Shown here: piece after piece, positions 1-9,315 of the stretch
Layout: each line of letters begins with the position of its first letter
Numbering within the stretch: position 1 is the stretch's first letter
Assembly: GCA_030435675.1 (NCBI GenBank)
Contig: CM059623.1
Location: 13,672,092 to 13,736,091, forward strand
Direction of reading: 5' to 3'
Length of the DNA: 64,000 bases
DNA from: Steinernema hermaphroditum
Lineage: Eukaryota > Nematoda > Chromadorea > Rhabditida > Steinernematidae
The notes under the pieces: model-generated
What the model was told of the DNA's origin: nothing
Database searches by the model: none
The model's input: only the letters and a program-made list of their open reading frames with translations
Position numbers and translations under genes: made by a program

Positions 1-738
1 GACGAACGCTTCTATAGCAACGTCGAGCTGGAAAACGAAGTCCCTGACAGCTTTGCCGAGGTTTCCGTTAACCTTTTCGATGACGACAGTGAACAAATCG
101 ACCGGAAAATCATTGAACGTATTCGACAGCGCTGCGCTATATACTGTCTACTGTTGATGGGTCCCACTTTCGGCAAGGCTTGGTTCGAATGGGCGTGCTC
201 CTGGAGAGGACTGACAAGGCTGGAAATACACACAAAACTTGATGATACGGCATTTGATCGGTGCAAGAAGCTGGCCGAGAAAGGAAGCCTGATCACCTTG
301 GTTCTTCACACGGAAGCGTTTGAAGATCGTCTAGTCGAACTGGTCAAAGTTCTTCTTTGTCGAAAGCAATTCAAAACCGTATGGTTGCTTGACAGCGCTC
401 CGCTGGCTGAGCTTCTCAAGTTCAGTTTTGAGAACAGAGAATGTATCTCTGGCAAGGACATCCATTTCCTTTACGAGTGTTCTACTGTTGCCCAACTTCT
501 GAAAGAGCACCTACAGCTCTGCCCCAAGGAAGACAGCGAGAAAGTCGAGATGCAGCATCAGTACTATCCTAACACGTTGTTCAAAAAGCCGTCCAGTGCT
601 TACATTTGCTCATATCCTGTCACTACAGAAGATATGTTTAAGTTTTACGTTTACTTTGAGCTTCGAGGACAGAGCGCAGATGTTGGAGAACTGCTTGCTC
701 TCCCAAATACGACAACTCTCGGAATTCTGTTTGTATAA
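1..738 (+). CDS. MNxLP-family protein, 3' part (cut by window edge)
   Basis: The reading frame is open from base 1 to a TAA at 736-738, giving 245 codons of the C-terminal part of a protein whose start lies outside the window. It is almost identical to the complete 308-residue copy at 45220-46146 on the other strand; I see changes such as T for P in PVT(T/P)EDM and R for G in LT(R/G)LEIH. The same family occurs in broken form at 29-31 kb. I recognise no catalytic motif. The M-N-x-L-P-x-x-F-Y-E-S start seen in the relatives resembles a large F-box-like family of unknown function in some nematodes, but this link is from memory and weak. The internal ATG at 154 is not the real start, since homology to the full copy extends upstream. 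Confidence 0.75.
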   Translation, partial: DERFYSNVELENEVPDSFAEVSVNLFDDDSEQIDRKIIERIRQRCAIYCLLLMGPTFGKAWFEWACSWRGLTRLEIHTKLDDTAFDRCKKLAEKGSLITLVLHTEAFEDRLVELVKVLLCRKQFKTVWLLDSAPLAELLKFSFENRECISGKDIHFLYECSTVAQLLKEHLQLCPKEDSEKVEMQHQYYPNTLFKKPSSAYICSYPVTTEDMFKFYVYFELRGQSADVGELLALPNTTTLGILFV

Positions 739-1009
739 CGAATTAAGTAATCATTCGCACGATAAAACGTTCTCGGCTGTACTTGCAGTTATATCTGGTT
801 ATATCTGTGTCAACTTCACATCTCACCGTTTGCTCCTGTACGTCACATAACCCCCGCCCTCTAAAAGTGAATGAAGAGCAGAAAAGTGGCAGCAAGCACA
901 CAGAATGCATCAACCCCCGCAACTAAACCGCGACCAAGTCCAGAAACAAATCCAAATCACGTAAAACAACAATAACTGAATCAAGATAACAAGCAACCAA
1001 CAACAGCAT

Positions 1010-2395
1010 TTACTTTTCCTCGTTCTTCTCCCAATCCCTGACAAACGTCCGAGCGACCACGAGAGGAAACACGAGCGTCGCGTCGCAGAACACCTTCACG
1101 GACCTAGAAGTCGTCTTCACTTTGCCCCAGCTGACCGCCTCGTCCGGTCGTGCTCCGGAGTCGCTACCGTCGAATTCCTAGAATTAAAAAATCAGTAGTG
1201 CACACTCACGAAGCGTCCAACCTGGCCAGTGTTGATGAACACTGTGAAATCGGAGCCGTTTCTCATGAGATTCGCGTTGTTTATGTGGTGTTTGACGACG
1301 CCACCGCCCAGAATGATCACTCCGCTCTTCACCGACTTGACCGCCATCGTGTTTATGTGTCGAACATCCTAAAATAAGCTGATAGAATGGATACAAAAAC
1401 ACTAGCGAGGCCACAATGGTCAGATTTGTCTTGTTTAGCATGACTATACCTCAACAATGTCCAACAAAATGCCAGGAGCGCTTCGGATCGAGTGAAAATA
1501 GAGCATGTCGCCAAGCGATCCATCGGTAAGCGCCGGACAGAATATGGGAATCCTATTGCGGTGCGCCCAGTAGCAGATGGAGTCGCGGTGGGCAATGCGC
1601 TCACCCAGGCGATCAATCAGCTTCGCCGGTGTCCAGAACCGCGTCTCCGCGGCACACTCATCCAGAATGGGCATGAGCCAGTCTTCGAATTTGCAGTAGT
1701 TGTCGTTCGGGATGAGCACGTTGCCGGCGCGGTTCAGACCCTCTTTCCGGAGTTCTGCGCCGGAGAGGTGGAAGTCGCCGAGATACGATGGCGCTAGGCA
1801 CTTGATCAGGTCTTCTTCGACACCACCCGCGCTTGTCACTATGCAGTCGACCATGTCATGCTCTACAAGGAATCGAATGACCTGAAATATTCGAGATCAC
1901 AGAGAGAAACGACTGATCGTCTGCAATCTGCCTGCAAACAGCTCCTATCTAGAAAAAGTTTTACATTTTTAGACAAAACGCAGTCACGAGCGGTCGTTCT
2001 TCTTTTTGACTTTTGTTCTTACCTCTCTCAATCCAGAGCTGATCAGATTTGATGTGTACCCGATAAAGATGGTGCATCCCCGCTTCCTCCTGCCCTCTGG
2101 GAAGGGAAACATCGTGTCAACGCCATCGTCGAACTGCGGCTCTTCTTTTCGCGCCTCAATCATCTTGTTTACCTCCTAAACTAGCTTTGATCAATCGAAG
2201 TGCGCAGAGATGACCAACCTCCACAGCTCGGCCAAGATTGGTCGCTTGGCATCCAGTCGTTAAATAGGTGTCCATGAGCCTCGCGAAGTCAACGCCGCTG
2301 TTGAAGTCAAATCCCCGGATCTCAGGCGTTCCCTCGGGAACCGCACTCGACCTCACTAGAACCGCTTCACGTGCAACTTTCAGATCGGGTGACAT
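1010..2395 (-). CDS. Deoxyhypusine synthase
   Basis: This enzyme transfers the aminobutyl group of spermidine, using NAD, to one lysine of eIF5A, the first step of hypusine formation in the cytosol. Five exons read on the minus strand: 2219-2395, 2023-2175, 1450-1881, 1222-1368 and 1010-1177, giving 358 residues; human DHPS has 369. Family signatures in order are RGFDFN near residue 28, [56 protein letters not shown] and the active-site stretch AVSWGK, whose lysine matches the catalytic Lys of human DHPS. The ATG at 2395 follows TTTTCAGCAG, an acceptor just upstream. Two introns use GTTGG donors (2176-2218 and 1178-1221), chosen because they restore family alignment. Arm 2 keeps only the last codons, so this is the sole functional copy here. 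Confidence 0.93.
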
Positions 2396-3079
2396 CTGCT
2401 GAAAACAAAACTGAAAACACGACGAAACGTGTGAGACAGCCCAGCCAACCCGTCGCAGTTGGCGCAAGGGGTTCGCGCGATCAATAGTCATGTTGTCGCG
2501 ATGGGACCTCCCGTCCATCCGAGTTTCAAATGCAAATGAAGGATTGAACGAATGAACGAATGAAGGATTCGACCCAGACGAACCCAGGTGGATCGCCCCA
2601 GATATCCAGAATTCGTCTCGTCTATTTGCAGACCTGACAGACACTGCAACCCCTTTGTCCTGTGTAGTAGGCGCTAATGACATTACAGGCTCGTTCAGGA
2701 ACCTCCCGACGCGGCGCGACGCGACGGGTCACATCAGGGTTCGTGAACACTCATTCACGAGTGTCACCCGCCGAAGGTCGGCGTCAAACCTCTCCGGTTT
2801 TCTACACATCGACGTTATAGGAAAAAACCGGCTAACCATTCATACGCACGTTTTACTGAATTACATTACATCACAATTAAAAATTATTTACACTAGAACC
2901 GGGAAATTCGTCTTCACACAATCTCTTGATATCGGCGGACAAATCGATCTGGATCCGAGGATACACTTCTTCCATCTTGAACAGCGGGAGCGAAAGATTA
3001 TACTGCGGTGTGGGTGGAGAAGGAGAATGCTCCTGTTCGTCGGGCGAATGTGAGTCCTAAACATGTTCATTCCAACTGG
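2396..3079. other. Intergenic, no gene seen
   Basis: Between the start of deoxyhypusine synthase and the 3' end of the PH-like gene. It holds a short degenerate run of GAATGAA units near 2535-2570 and no supported coding exon. Confidence 0.5.
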
Positions 3080-4279
3080 TTACGATCGCAAGTTGCCTAC
3101 GGAGGTGAAGATTCCTGAATCATTGTCGACGGGGTCAAATTTGGAGGGTGGAATCTCCACAACCACTGGGTCAAAGCAAATGGAGTTCCTTCTTGGCGTC
3201 TTTGACGGAATGATGTCACTTTTGAAGCTGCTTATCGTAGAGCTGAAAAGAGTTCTTGAGCCTATGAAGAAGTGCCAAACATCTACCAGTTCCCCGCATC
3301 CACCGAGTCGAAGCCAGAGCTTGCATCCCAGTTCTTCTTCTTCGACATCCACTTGAAAGGCCCTCGCTTGTAAAACGCCTTCTTGTCCACCGCATGCGAA
3401 ACGTCGAGGGACTTCGAAAAACACGGATCTGTCTTGTTGAACAGGACTGTAGTGTTGAGCGTGCCGTTGAAGTCGGTCATCTTCGAGTCATTGAATCGGT
3501 CACACGACTGCGCCGAGCTCTTCGACCTTTTCTTCTTGAACCTCGATCCCACACGCTTCAGAAAGCCATTGTTCTCTTTGTCTTCGGGTTCGATGAAGAA
3601 GGAAGATTCGTTGAAGTCCCGAGGTCGTAGAGCGGCGACTAGAACTTGCGCCGTCAGTGAAATATGGGTGGGAGTACCTCGTTTTGTGGTGCTCACGTCC
3701 AGGAACGAAGTGTCCGTGACATCTTCAACCAAGTGGGAGTACACAACGTCCTTAAAAGCAGCTGCCCACTGCTCGAATGTTTTACCGAGGACGCCGAAAT
3801 GGAGAACCACTTTGGTTCCAGAGCTGTGTCCGATCGAGAAGTGATTCATTTTCTGAAAATGAGGCGCTCATGAGGTGACATCTATGGAAAAGGTTGCCCT
3901 AGAGTTCGTCGTGTTTTCTTTTGCCTTTTTGATCTTCAGAAACTTGACATGACACAGGTCGACGACACAACCTGAAAGCAGAGAATACGGCTGATTAAAA
4001 TAAGTACCGTACCTGTGTCGTAATTTTCGTAGATGAGCAAGTAGTGCTCCACAAGGGCACAGAACTTCGGCGCGGGCTGTTCCCTGATTAGTCTGTAGCA
4101 TCGCTGCACCACCACCATATCCTTCTCGATCGTACGAGGGTCGAATCGCCAGGTGGAGCAGAACGGCAGTGGCTCTGGCTGAAATGGCCATGCTTACAAT
4201 TATAGCAAATGACAGGAATAACCTTGAACAAGTCCCTGGAATCGATGAAGTCGCCGGGTTCGTCCTCTAGCCTCTCCAT
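3080..4279 (-). CDS. PH-domain-like protein, function unknown
   Basis: Five exons on the minus strand: 4223-4279, 4013-4178, 3880-3971, 3287-3852 and 3080-3242, giving 347 residues in frame. The ATG at 4279 follows TTTTCAGAA, a splice-acceptor context seen at other starts here. Residues about 40-135 look like a pleckstrin-homology fold: a basic RCYRLIRE strand, HYLLIYENYDTG, VVDLCHVKFLKIKK, and a closing helix with the typical tryptophan in FEQWAAAF. PH domains usually bind phosphoinositides or proteins at membranes. The C-terminal two thirds are polar and rich in Ser and Lys, with no domain I recognise. The weak point is the third intron (3853-3879): only 27 nt with a GTCACC donor; a longer intron from about 3937 is also in frame. 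In arm 2 this gene is deleted. Confidence 0.5.
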
Positions 4280-5327
4280 TTCTGAAAACAGGAACCGTTT
4301 AATCAATAATTAATTCACGAGGCAACCCTCAAGAGCACGGCGCGAATGAGGCGAAAAGCAAAAGCAACGCAGAAGCACATCATTGATCGCCGCTTTGAGG
4401 TAAAATGATGATGAGTCGCCGCGGAAGTGACGATTACACGAGGGATATAAATGGATCAATAGCACGTCATTATGTGATGACGGACTGCGACGGAACGTCT
4501 TGAAATTTCCACAAAGTGAGTGAAGATGTCTCACAAGCAGGGCTCGAAAATTAGCACGCGGAAAAAGCTGCAAAACCAAAGGGCATTAATTAAGCTGAAT
4601 GAGAAACGTCTCTGAAGACGTGCACGATCTAAATGGAACGACTCGCGCGCAATCGCGCTTTGTTTTCCACTTCACACAAGAAGGCCAGAGAGGGAAGAGT
4701 GACAATTATCTCACACAGACGCTAGACACAGACCAGACTTGAAGTGACGTCCACTGACAATCTCTGCGCTGTTGGGGCTCTCGGAGAACACGACACCCTT
4801 TAAGAAAAGTGACACCACTGCGAGGGAGCACAGTCCACTCCAGGAACACAAAATCGCTCAAGATTTCCACTTCTGGTAGACGTCGAGCGATTGAATGCGT
4901 AGAATGCCATTCGCCGAGCGATTCTCTGCCCTACTGACGTCTACCAGAAGTGGAAATCTTGAGCGTGTAAAACTGTGGCCATACCGACTTGGAAATCGAC
5001 CGCTTTGTAGTGTGTCTAGCGCGCTGGATGAGATCAGATACAGACGTCTGAACGACGTTCGACCGCTCAGCAGACAGGAAAGAATCTCGCTGCGAGCTCT
5101 ACTTGTCTGTCTACGAACTATGCAGACAAAAATACGTCTACGTAGCAGTTCCCCTCATATCCGAACCTAGCAAAGACCTACAACCAGAGTATGACCAACT
5201 CAAAGCAATATCACTGGCAGTGTCATAGAAACACGAACCCGCACCATCATAAGAACAACAACATAATCGGTCTAGAAATGTTTACTATTTACATGAAATC
5301 ACAAATTGAAAGATATTATAAAATATA
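4280..5327. other. Intergenic with one long hairpin
   Basis: Between the PH-like gene and Cys-rich gene A. Apart from the inverted repeat at 4855-4965 and the 3' flank of gene A (about 5246-5327, shared with arm 2), I see no gene. The part up to about 5245 is missing from arm 2. Confidence 0.5.
4855..4965. repeat. Perfect 30-bp inverted repeat, 51-nt loop
   Basis: Bases 4855-4884 (starting CGCTCAAGATTTCC) are the exact reverse complement of 4936-4965. A transcript across it would fold into a 30-bp perfect stem with a 51-nt loop. It could be a hairpin RNA precursor, a tiny foldback element or a fossil insertion. There is no homologue in arm 2 because that segment is deleted there. Confidence 0.8.
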
Positions 5328-5854
5328 TCAACAGAAACATTTTCCCTGTCCGCAGGGTAAGCCGGCACAGACAGCTTCGGTGGCGTTGTTGCACCTCGTG
5401 ATGGCGGCAGTGAGGAATGAGCTGAATCCATTGGTGGTGTACGCCTTGAAACACGCGCACTGGGACCGCCTCTTGTTGCACGCTCCTTTCAGTCCGCCGC
5501 AGTCTTCGTCTCCATCGCACTTGCTCCATTCGATGCATTTGAGGACGTCACAGGTGCCGACGGACCACCCCAAACAATCGGCACCGCCACAGTCCGAACT
5601 GCCGTAGCAAGGGGCGTCCGTCCTGCAGTTCTTCGCTTTGGCTGAAACGACAGAGATCAGTATCATGCGTAGAAGTTCAGAGAAGGCGTACCTTTGATGG
5701 CTTTTTTGAGCGATGAGATTATTCCTCCCATGAAATTGCCGAAGGACTCCGCAGCGGCTTTGATCTCTGCGCTTTCTGAGCTCGGGACAACGGACGCGGC
5801 AGCGATGAGCGCGATGATGGTGCAGAAGATAGCGACCGTGGTGAGACGAACCAT
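5328..5854 (-). CDS. 16-cysteine secreted protein A, arm 1 copy
   Basis: Two exons on the minus strand, 5692-5854 and 5328-5641, split by a 50-nt intron; 158 residues. The ATG at 5854 follows a polypyrimidine tract and GCAG|GAT, so an acceptor lies just upstream. Residues 1-22 are a clear signal peptide ending near the AAASVV stretch, followed by a short linker and, after the intron, a mature domain with 16 cysteines. These include CGGADC, KCDGDEDCGG, QCACF and a closing CFC. The cysteine number suggests up to eight disulfides in an extracellular protein. I cannot name the family. Nematode defensive, cuticular or protease-inhibitor roles are possible guesses. The neighbour at 7748-8227 is a diverged paralogue with the same cysteine framework and intron site. 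The twin at 44323-44849 is nearly identical. Confidence 0.82.
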
Positions 5855-6285
5855 ATCCTGCAAAAAAAAATGACGCCATAGACAGAGACATAATCAGAAA
5901 AAAGGGATAGAGTCACAAATAACACAAAAGTGCTTTCAAATAGATTTCAACGGACTCCCTGTCTGTCTCTGCAAGCCAAGAGATTAGACTTTCTCTCCAG
6001 AGTCTAGACAGTACCAGACAAGTGATGCAAGCAACGTTAAATGACAAAAACGAAAGTTCTTCGTAGACAACAGACACGGTCAAGAACGAAGTCTTCACTT
6101 CCAGAGAAAACGAGCGAGGGGTGGTTGCAATTCACAACGCGCGCTCGCGTTACAGTTGACGCATCTGTTAAGGATAGTCGTTTCGGGACTCACTTGTGCA
6201 CGCGGAGGAGTCTGTCCTTTCAAGCACTCATCAGAGTGAATGACTTCCAGAGGGCACCATACGTTTACAGAGTTGTCCGGGTACC

Positions 6286-6640
6286 CGAAAGTTCGGGTAC
6301 CCGAAACCGAACCCGAACCCGAAACCGAAACTTTCGGGTACCCGAAACCGAAACCGAAACCGAAATTTTCGGGTACCCGAAACCGAACCCGAACCCGAAA
6401 CCGAAACTTTCGGGTACCCGAAACCGAAACTTTCGGGTACCCGAAACCGAAACCGAAACCGAAATTTTCGGGTACCCGAAACCGAACCCGAACCCGAAAC
6501 CGAAACTTTCGGGTACCCGAAACCGAAACCGAACCCGAAACCGAAATTTTCGGGTACCCGAAACCGAAACCGAAACCGAAATTTTCGGGTACCCGAAACC
6601 GAAACCGAAACCGAAAAAACCGAAACCGAAAACCCGAAGT
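6286..6640. repeat. CCGAAA/KpnI-palindrome satellite
   Basis: A simple array built from CCGAAA and CCCGAA hexamers, interrupted about every 30-60 bp by the 16-bp perfect palindrome TTTCGGGTACCCGAAA, or a variant with one mismatch at its edge. At least eight palindrome nodes are visible. Long reading frames on both strands here are by-products of the hexamer. The array is absent from arm 2. A single seed of the same motif occurs near 63811. Confidence 0.95.
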
Positions 6641-7300
6641 TGTTTTTGAAGTTGGGGACATTTTTTTTTCTTTTTTCCTGCAGTCCTTTTCGTGCGTCCT
6701 TCAGTTTAAAGGGACCCGGTCATGGATAAAAAAACTTCTTCAAATCTTCTGAAAATTTGTACACCCCTGTTTTCGGGGTTGCTGAACACGATGGTGAAGT
6801 CGGTTTCTCGGAAAACATGATAGTTTCTGAGAAATAGCAAAAAATAGACAAAAAACGTCGTGCAAACTTTGCCTTCAAGCGCAAGGCAGAGTTCGCGGTT
6901 CGTTCCGAAAACGTTTCAGACCCTTGTTTTAGAGGCTGCCCAACATCATGCTGAAATCAGTTTGTCAAAATTCCCAGTAGTTTTCAAGAAACGGACCTTA
7001 GGATCCACACAGTTTTGCTGTCCAATTCTCGGTGCGTCGGTCCCGAAACGACTTGCATGACGGACACGACCGTAATTCCCGCGTTTTCCACGCACTTATC
7101 CAATCTAGGCGCGCCTGGGCTCATTCGACTCGCCAGAAGCTGCTGAGCAAAATGTTCCCAAGGAAGGGTTTAAACGTTACGTTTAAAGAACGTCCATTCT
7201 GCGGAGGAAACTTCAGCTGTGGAAGCGTACCGATTTGGATCGCGTTCAGTTCGTTTGGGAAGCTCTGAAGCGCTCCGTTACGTTTTACCCTATAGCTTTG
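6641..7300. other. Non-coding segment between two arrays
   Basis: Present only in arm 1. It starts with a poly-T stretch and contains no supported exon. Text near 7165 (GGTTTAAACGTTACG) already resembles part of the 98-bp unit that follows. Confidence 0.5.
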
Positions 7301-7667
7301 CGCTGCAGTGTATAACGCCGCGAAAGGCGTGGCGGGAGCACTCGCCGTTTTGCCGAGAGATTTTTTAATCTGACTATAGAGGAAGGGTTTAAACGTTACG
7401 CTGCAGTGTATAACGCCGCGAAAGGCGTGGCGGGAGCACTCGCCGTTTTGCCGAGAGATTTTTTAATCTGACTATAGAGGAAGGGTTTAAACGTAACGCT
7501 GCAGTGTATAACGCCGCGAAAGGCGTGGCGGGAGCACTCGCCGTTTTGCCGAGAGATTTTTTAATCTGACTATAGAGGAAGGGTTTAAACGTTACGCTGC
7601 AGTGTATAACGCCGCGAAAGGCGTGGCGGGAGCCTCCGAAGGGATTTTTTAATCTGACTATACATAC
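7301..7667. repeat. 98-bp tandem repeat, about 3.7 copies
   Basis: Units begin CGCTGCAGTGTATAACGCCG at 7301, 7399, 7497 and 7595, so the period is 98 bp. The last copy is shortened (GGAGCCTCCGAAGGG replaces the middle). Each unit ends with TATAGAGGAAGGGTTTAAAC. Arm 2 keeps only about 20 bp of this unit at about 43899-43918, and no array. Confidence 0.95.
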
Positions 7668-7747
7668 GATCAATGTCCGATTGATAGAAACTTGTAATCA
7701 CGTAATCGTTTACTCAAATATAAAGGCTTTACATGGCATACTTCCCA

Positions 7748-8227
7748 CTACAGAAAAGACTTTACTCCACAGTTACATGTCCCCTTTGTACAGGGCAAAC
7801 CGGCACAGACAGCAGCTACAGTGGTACCGTCGCACTCGGTCAAGGCGGCGGCGACGTGTGACGAGAACCCGTTGAGCTTGAACGCTTTGCGGCACTGACA
7901 TTTGCCGATCTTCTTATCACACCCATGCTTCAGGCCGCCACAGTCTTTGTCTCCCTGACACTTTCTCCATTCGCTGCATTTGAATGCGTCACAGCCGCCG
8001 GTGGACCAATAATCCGGCTGACATTGGGCGCCGTCACAGTGCCCACTGTTGTAGCAAAGGGTGCCCTGTACGCAGTTTTTCGCTGAAGCATCAAAGATAA
8101 AGATCATCCACACAAGCTCAGAGTTATATGCCATACCCAGAAAACTGTCAGATTTCGGGACGGCGGCTGCTGCAGCAATCAGTGCGATGATCCCCAAGAA
8201 GATAGCAAGCGTGGAAAGGCGAGCCAT
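7748..8227 (-). CDS. 16-cysteine secreted protein B, arm 1 copy
   Basis: The ATG at 8227 follows TTTCAG|GAT. The minus-strand frame runs unbroken to the stop at 7748-7750. A GTATGG...CTTCAG intron of 54 nt (8083-8136) fits the intron site of gene A, so the spliced product has 141 residues. The intron is a multiple of three with no stop, so an unspliced form of 159 residues is also readable. Residues 1-21 form a signal peptide (repeated Ile, Leu, Ala). The mature part has 16 cysteines spaced like those of gene A, including KCQGDKDCGG, KCQCR and a final CNC. It differs from its twin at 43327-43812 by a two-codon indel after the signal peptide and a few substitutions. Function unknown; secreted. 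Confidence 0.8.
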   Translation of the reverse strand: MARLSTLAIFLGIIALIAAAAAVPKSDSFLGMAYNSELVWMIFIFDASAKNCVQGTLCYNSGHCDGAQCQPDYWSTGGCDAFKCSEWRKCQGDKDCGGLKHGCDKKIGKCQCRKAFKLNGFSSHVAAALTECDGTTVAAVCAGLPCTKGTCNCGVKSFL

Positions 8228-9315
8228 ATCCTGAAAGATGACACATGTTGAAATCAATACAAGCATGAGATCTGAAACACGGTGCACGGACAGGACGCAC
8301 TAAACGAGCACTGAAAAAGACTTCAACATATAGGGCAACACAAAACAGCCGTCAACGTTTGGAGACGACCGGCCGAGGGCTCGACATCGACAGAGTGAAC
8401 ACAAAGGGACATTTTGCAGTAGCAGGCAGTCCAAAGTCTAGACTGCCTACGTGTACCGCCAAACTCTAGACAAAAGCAGTCGGTATAGAACTGCTAGCTT
8501 CAGGGAAGCGTAGACGGTGGAGTACAACATACAGTCAGAACAGTCAAGGTAGCTTGAGCTGCTGCTCACGCGGGGTCTGACCTCGAGAGCACTGTCTTCT
8601 GTTGGCTTCCACCGGAAGCGTGAATCAGACGATCACTCCGCTTGGCTCTCAGGCTCTGTGCGCCATGAACTTGGGAGCGTGAGTTCTTTTTAGATTATTT
8701 GAAATGAAGATCTATTTCGATTTTCAATTCAGGATACCCTTAGAAGCCCCATAAAACCCTGTCACCCCCTATCCTTCGATCTGGAGCATAACAGATGGAC
8801 AAATCTCAACCAACCCCGAATCAACGACGCTCTTTAATGCTTGTCCACGTTTATAACGCGCCGGACACTTTGCGATCTCGTGGAGCATAACAACCTCATC
8901 GTCGATTATCTGATGGGCGATTACGGTATCCTTCGTTTATGTAGAACCGCTTCTTTCGGTTCAAACGAGAATCGTAATCAAACCAAAACGTATCCTGTAT
9001 CCTATATCTCTTGGTCTGCAGTTTGTACAAGTCAACTATCGTCAGCATTAACTGTAGTAAGGTAGGGATCTATCTACCAAAGAAACGAACGGTCGCGTTT
9101 CCAAGTAGATTCGCATCTTGTAGTGGTAATTCTTCTGGGGCCTACCGTAATACGGTAATCCGGTAAACGTGCCCTTTCATTTCTCTGTAGTTCTACTACC
9201 CCGTTGCATTTCCTTGCGCCCTCAGATGACCATGTCTGGAAGGGAAACATTTTACTATCATAGAGCTATACTAGATGTGTACAATATTTACAATGAAATC
9301 ATCAAAGAGAGAACC
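8228..9315. other. Non-coding: outer end of arm 1, then intergenic
   Basis: 8228-8627 is the upstream flank of gene B and matches 42915-43326 in inverse. 8630-8905 still matches 42560-42900 but with many differences. From about 8906 to 9315, the 3' flank of NOT1, I see nothing coding. Confidence 0.5.

Larger units (their letters stand above)
1..8905. repeat. Arm 1 of a large inverted duplication
   Basis: Bases 1 to about 8905 match the reverse complement of about 42545-46146. Order within the arm is MNxLP gene, deoxyhypusine synthase, PH-like gene, Cys-rich gene A, satellites, Cys-rich gene B. Coding parts and near flanks of the shared genes are almost identical. The centre-proximal flank (about 8630-8905) is clearly more diverged. 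This arm is longer because the other lacks about 1037-5245 and the satellite arrays. Confidence 0.85.

Noticed and set aside
1178..1209. A 32-nt intron in deoxyhypusine synthase (GTGAGT to CTAG)
   Set aside because: Using the GTTGGA donor at 1221 removes four extra residues and restores the family's NTGQEFDGSD junction, with a normal 44-nt intron.
6041..6752. Long frames on both strands rich in Thr-Glu, Arg-Asn or Phe-Gly-Tyr
   Set aside because: They are translations of the CCGAAA satellite; every frame of the repeat is open.
7301..7667. CRISPR-like array
   Set aside because: The 98-bp units are contiguous with no unique spacers, in a eukaryotic genome.
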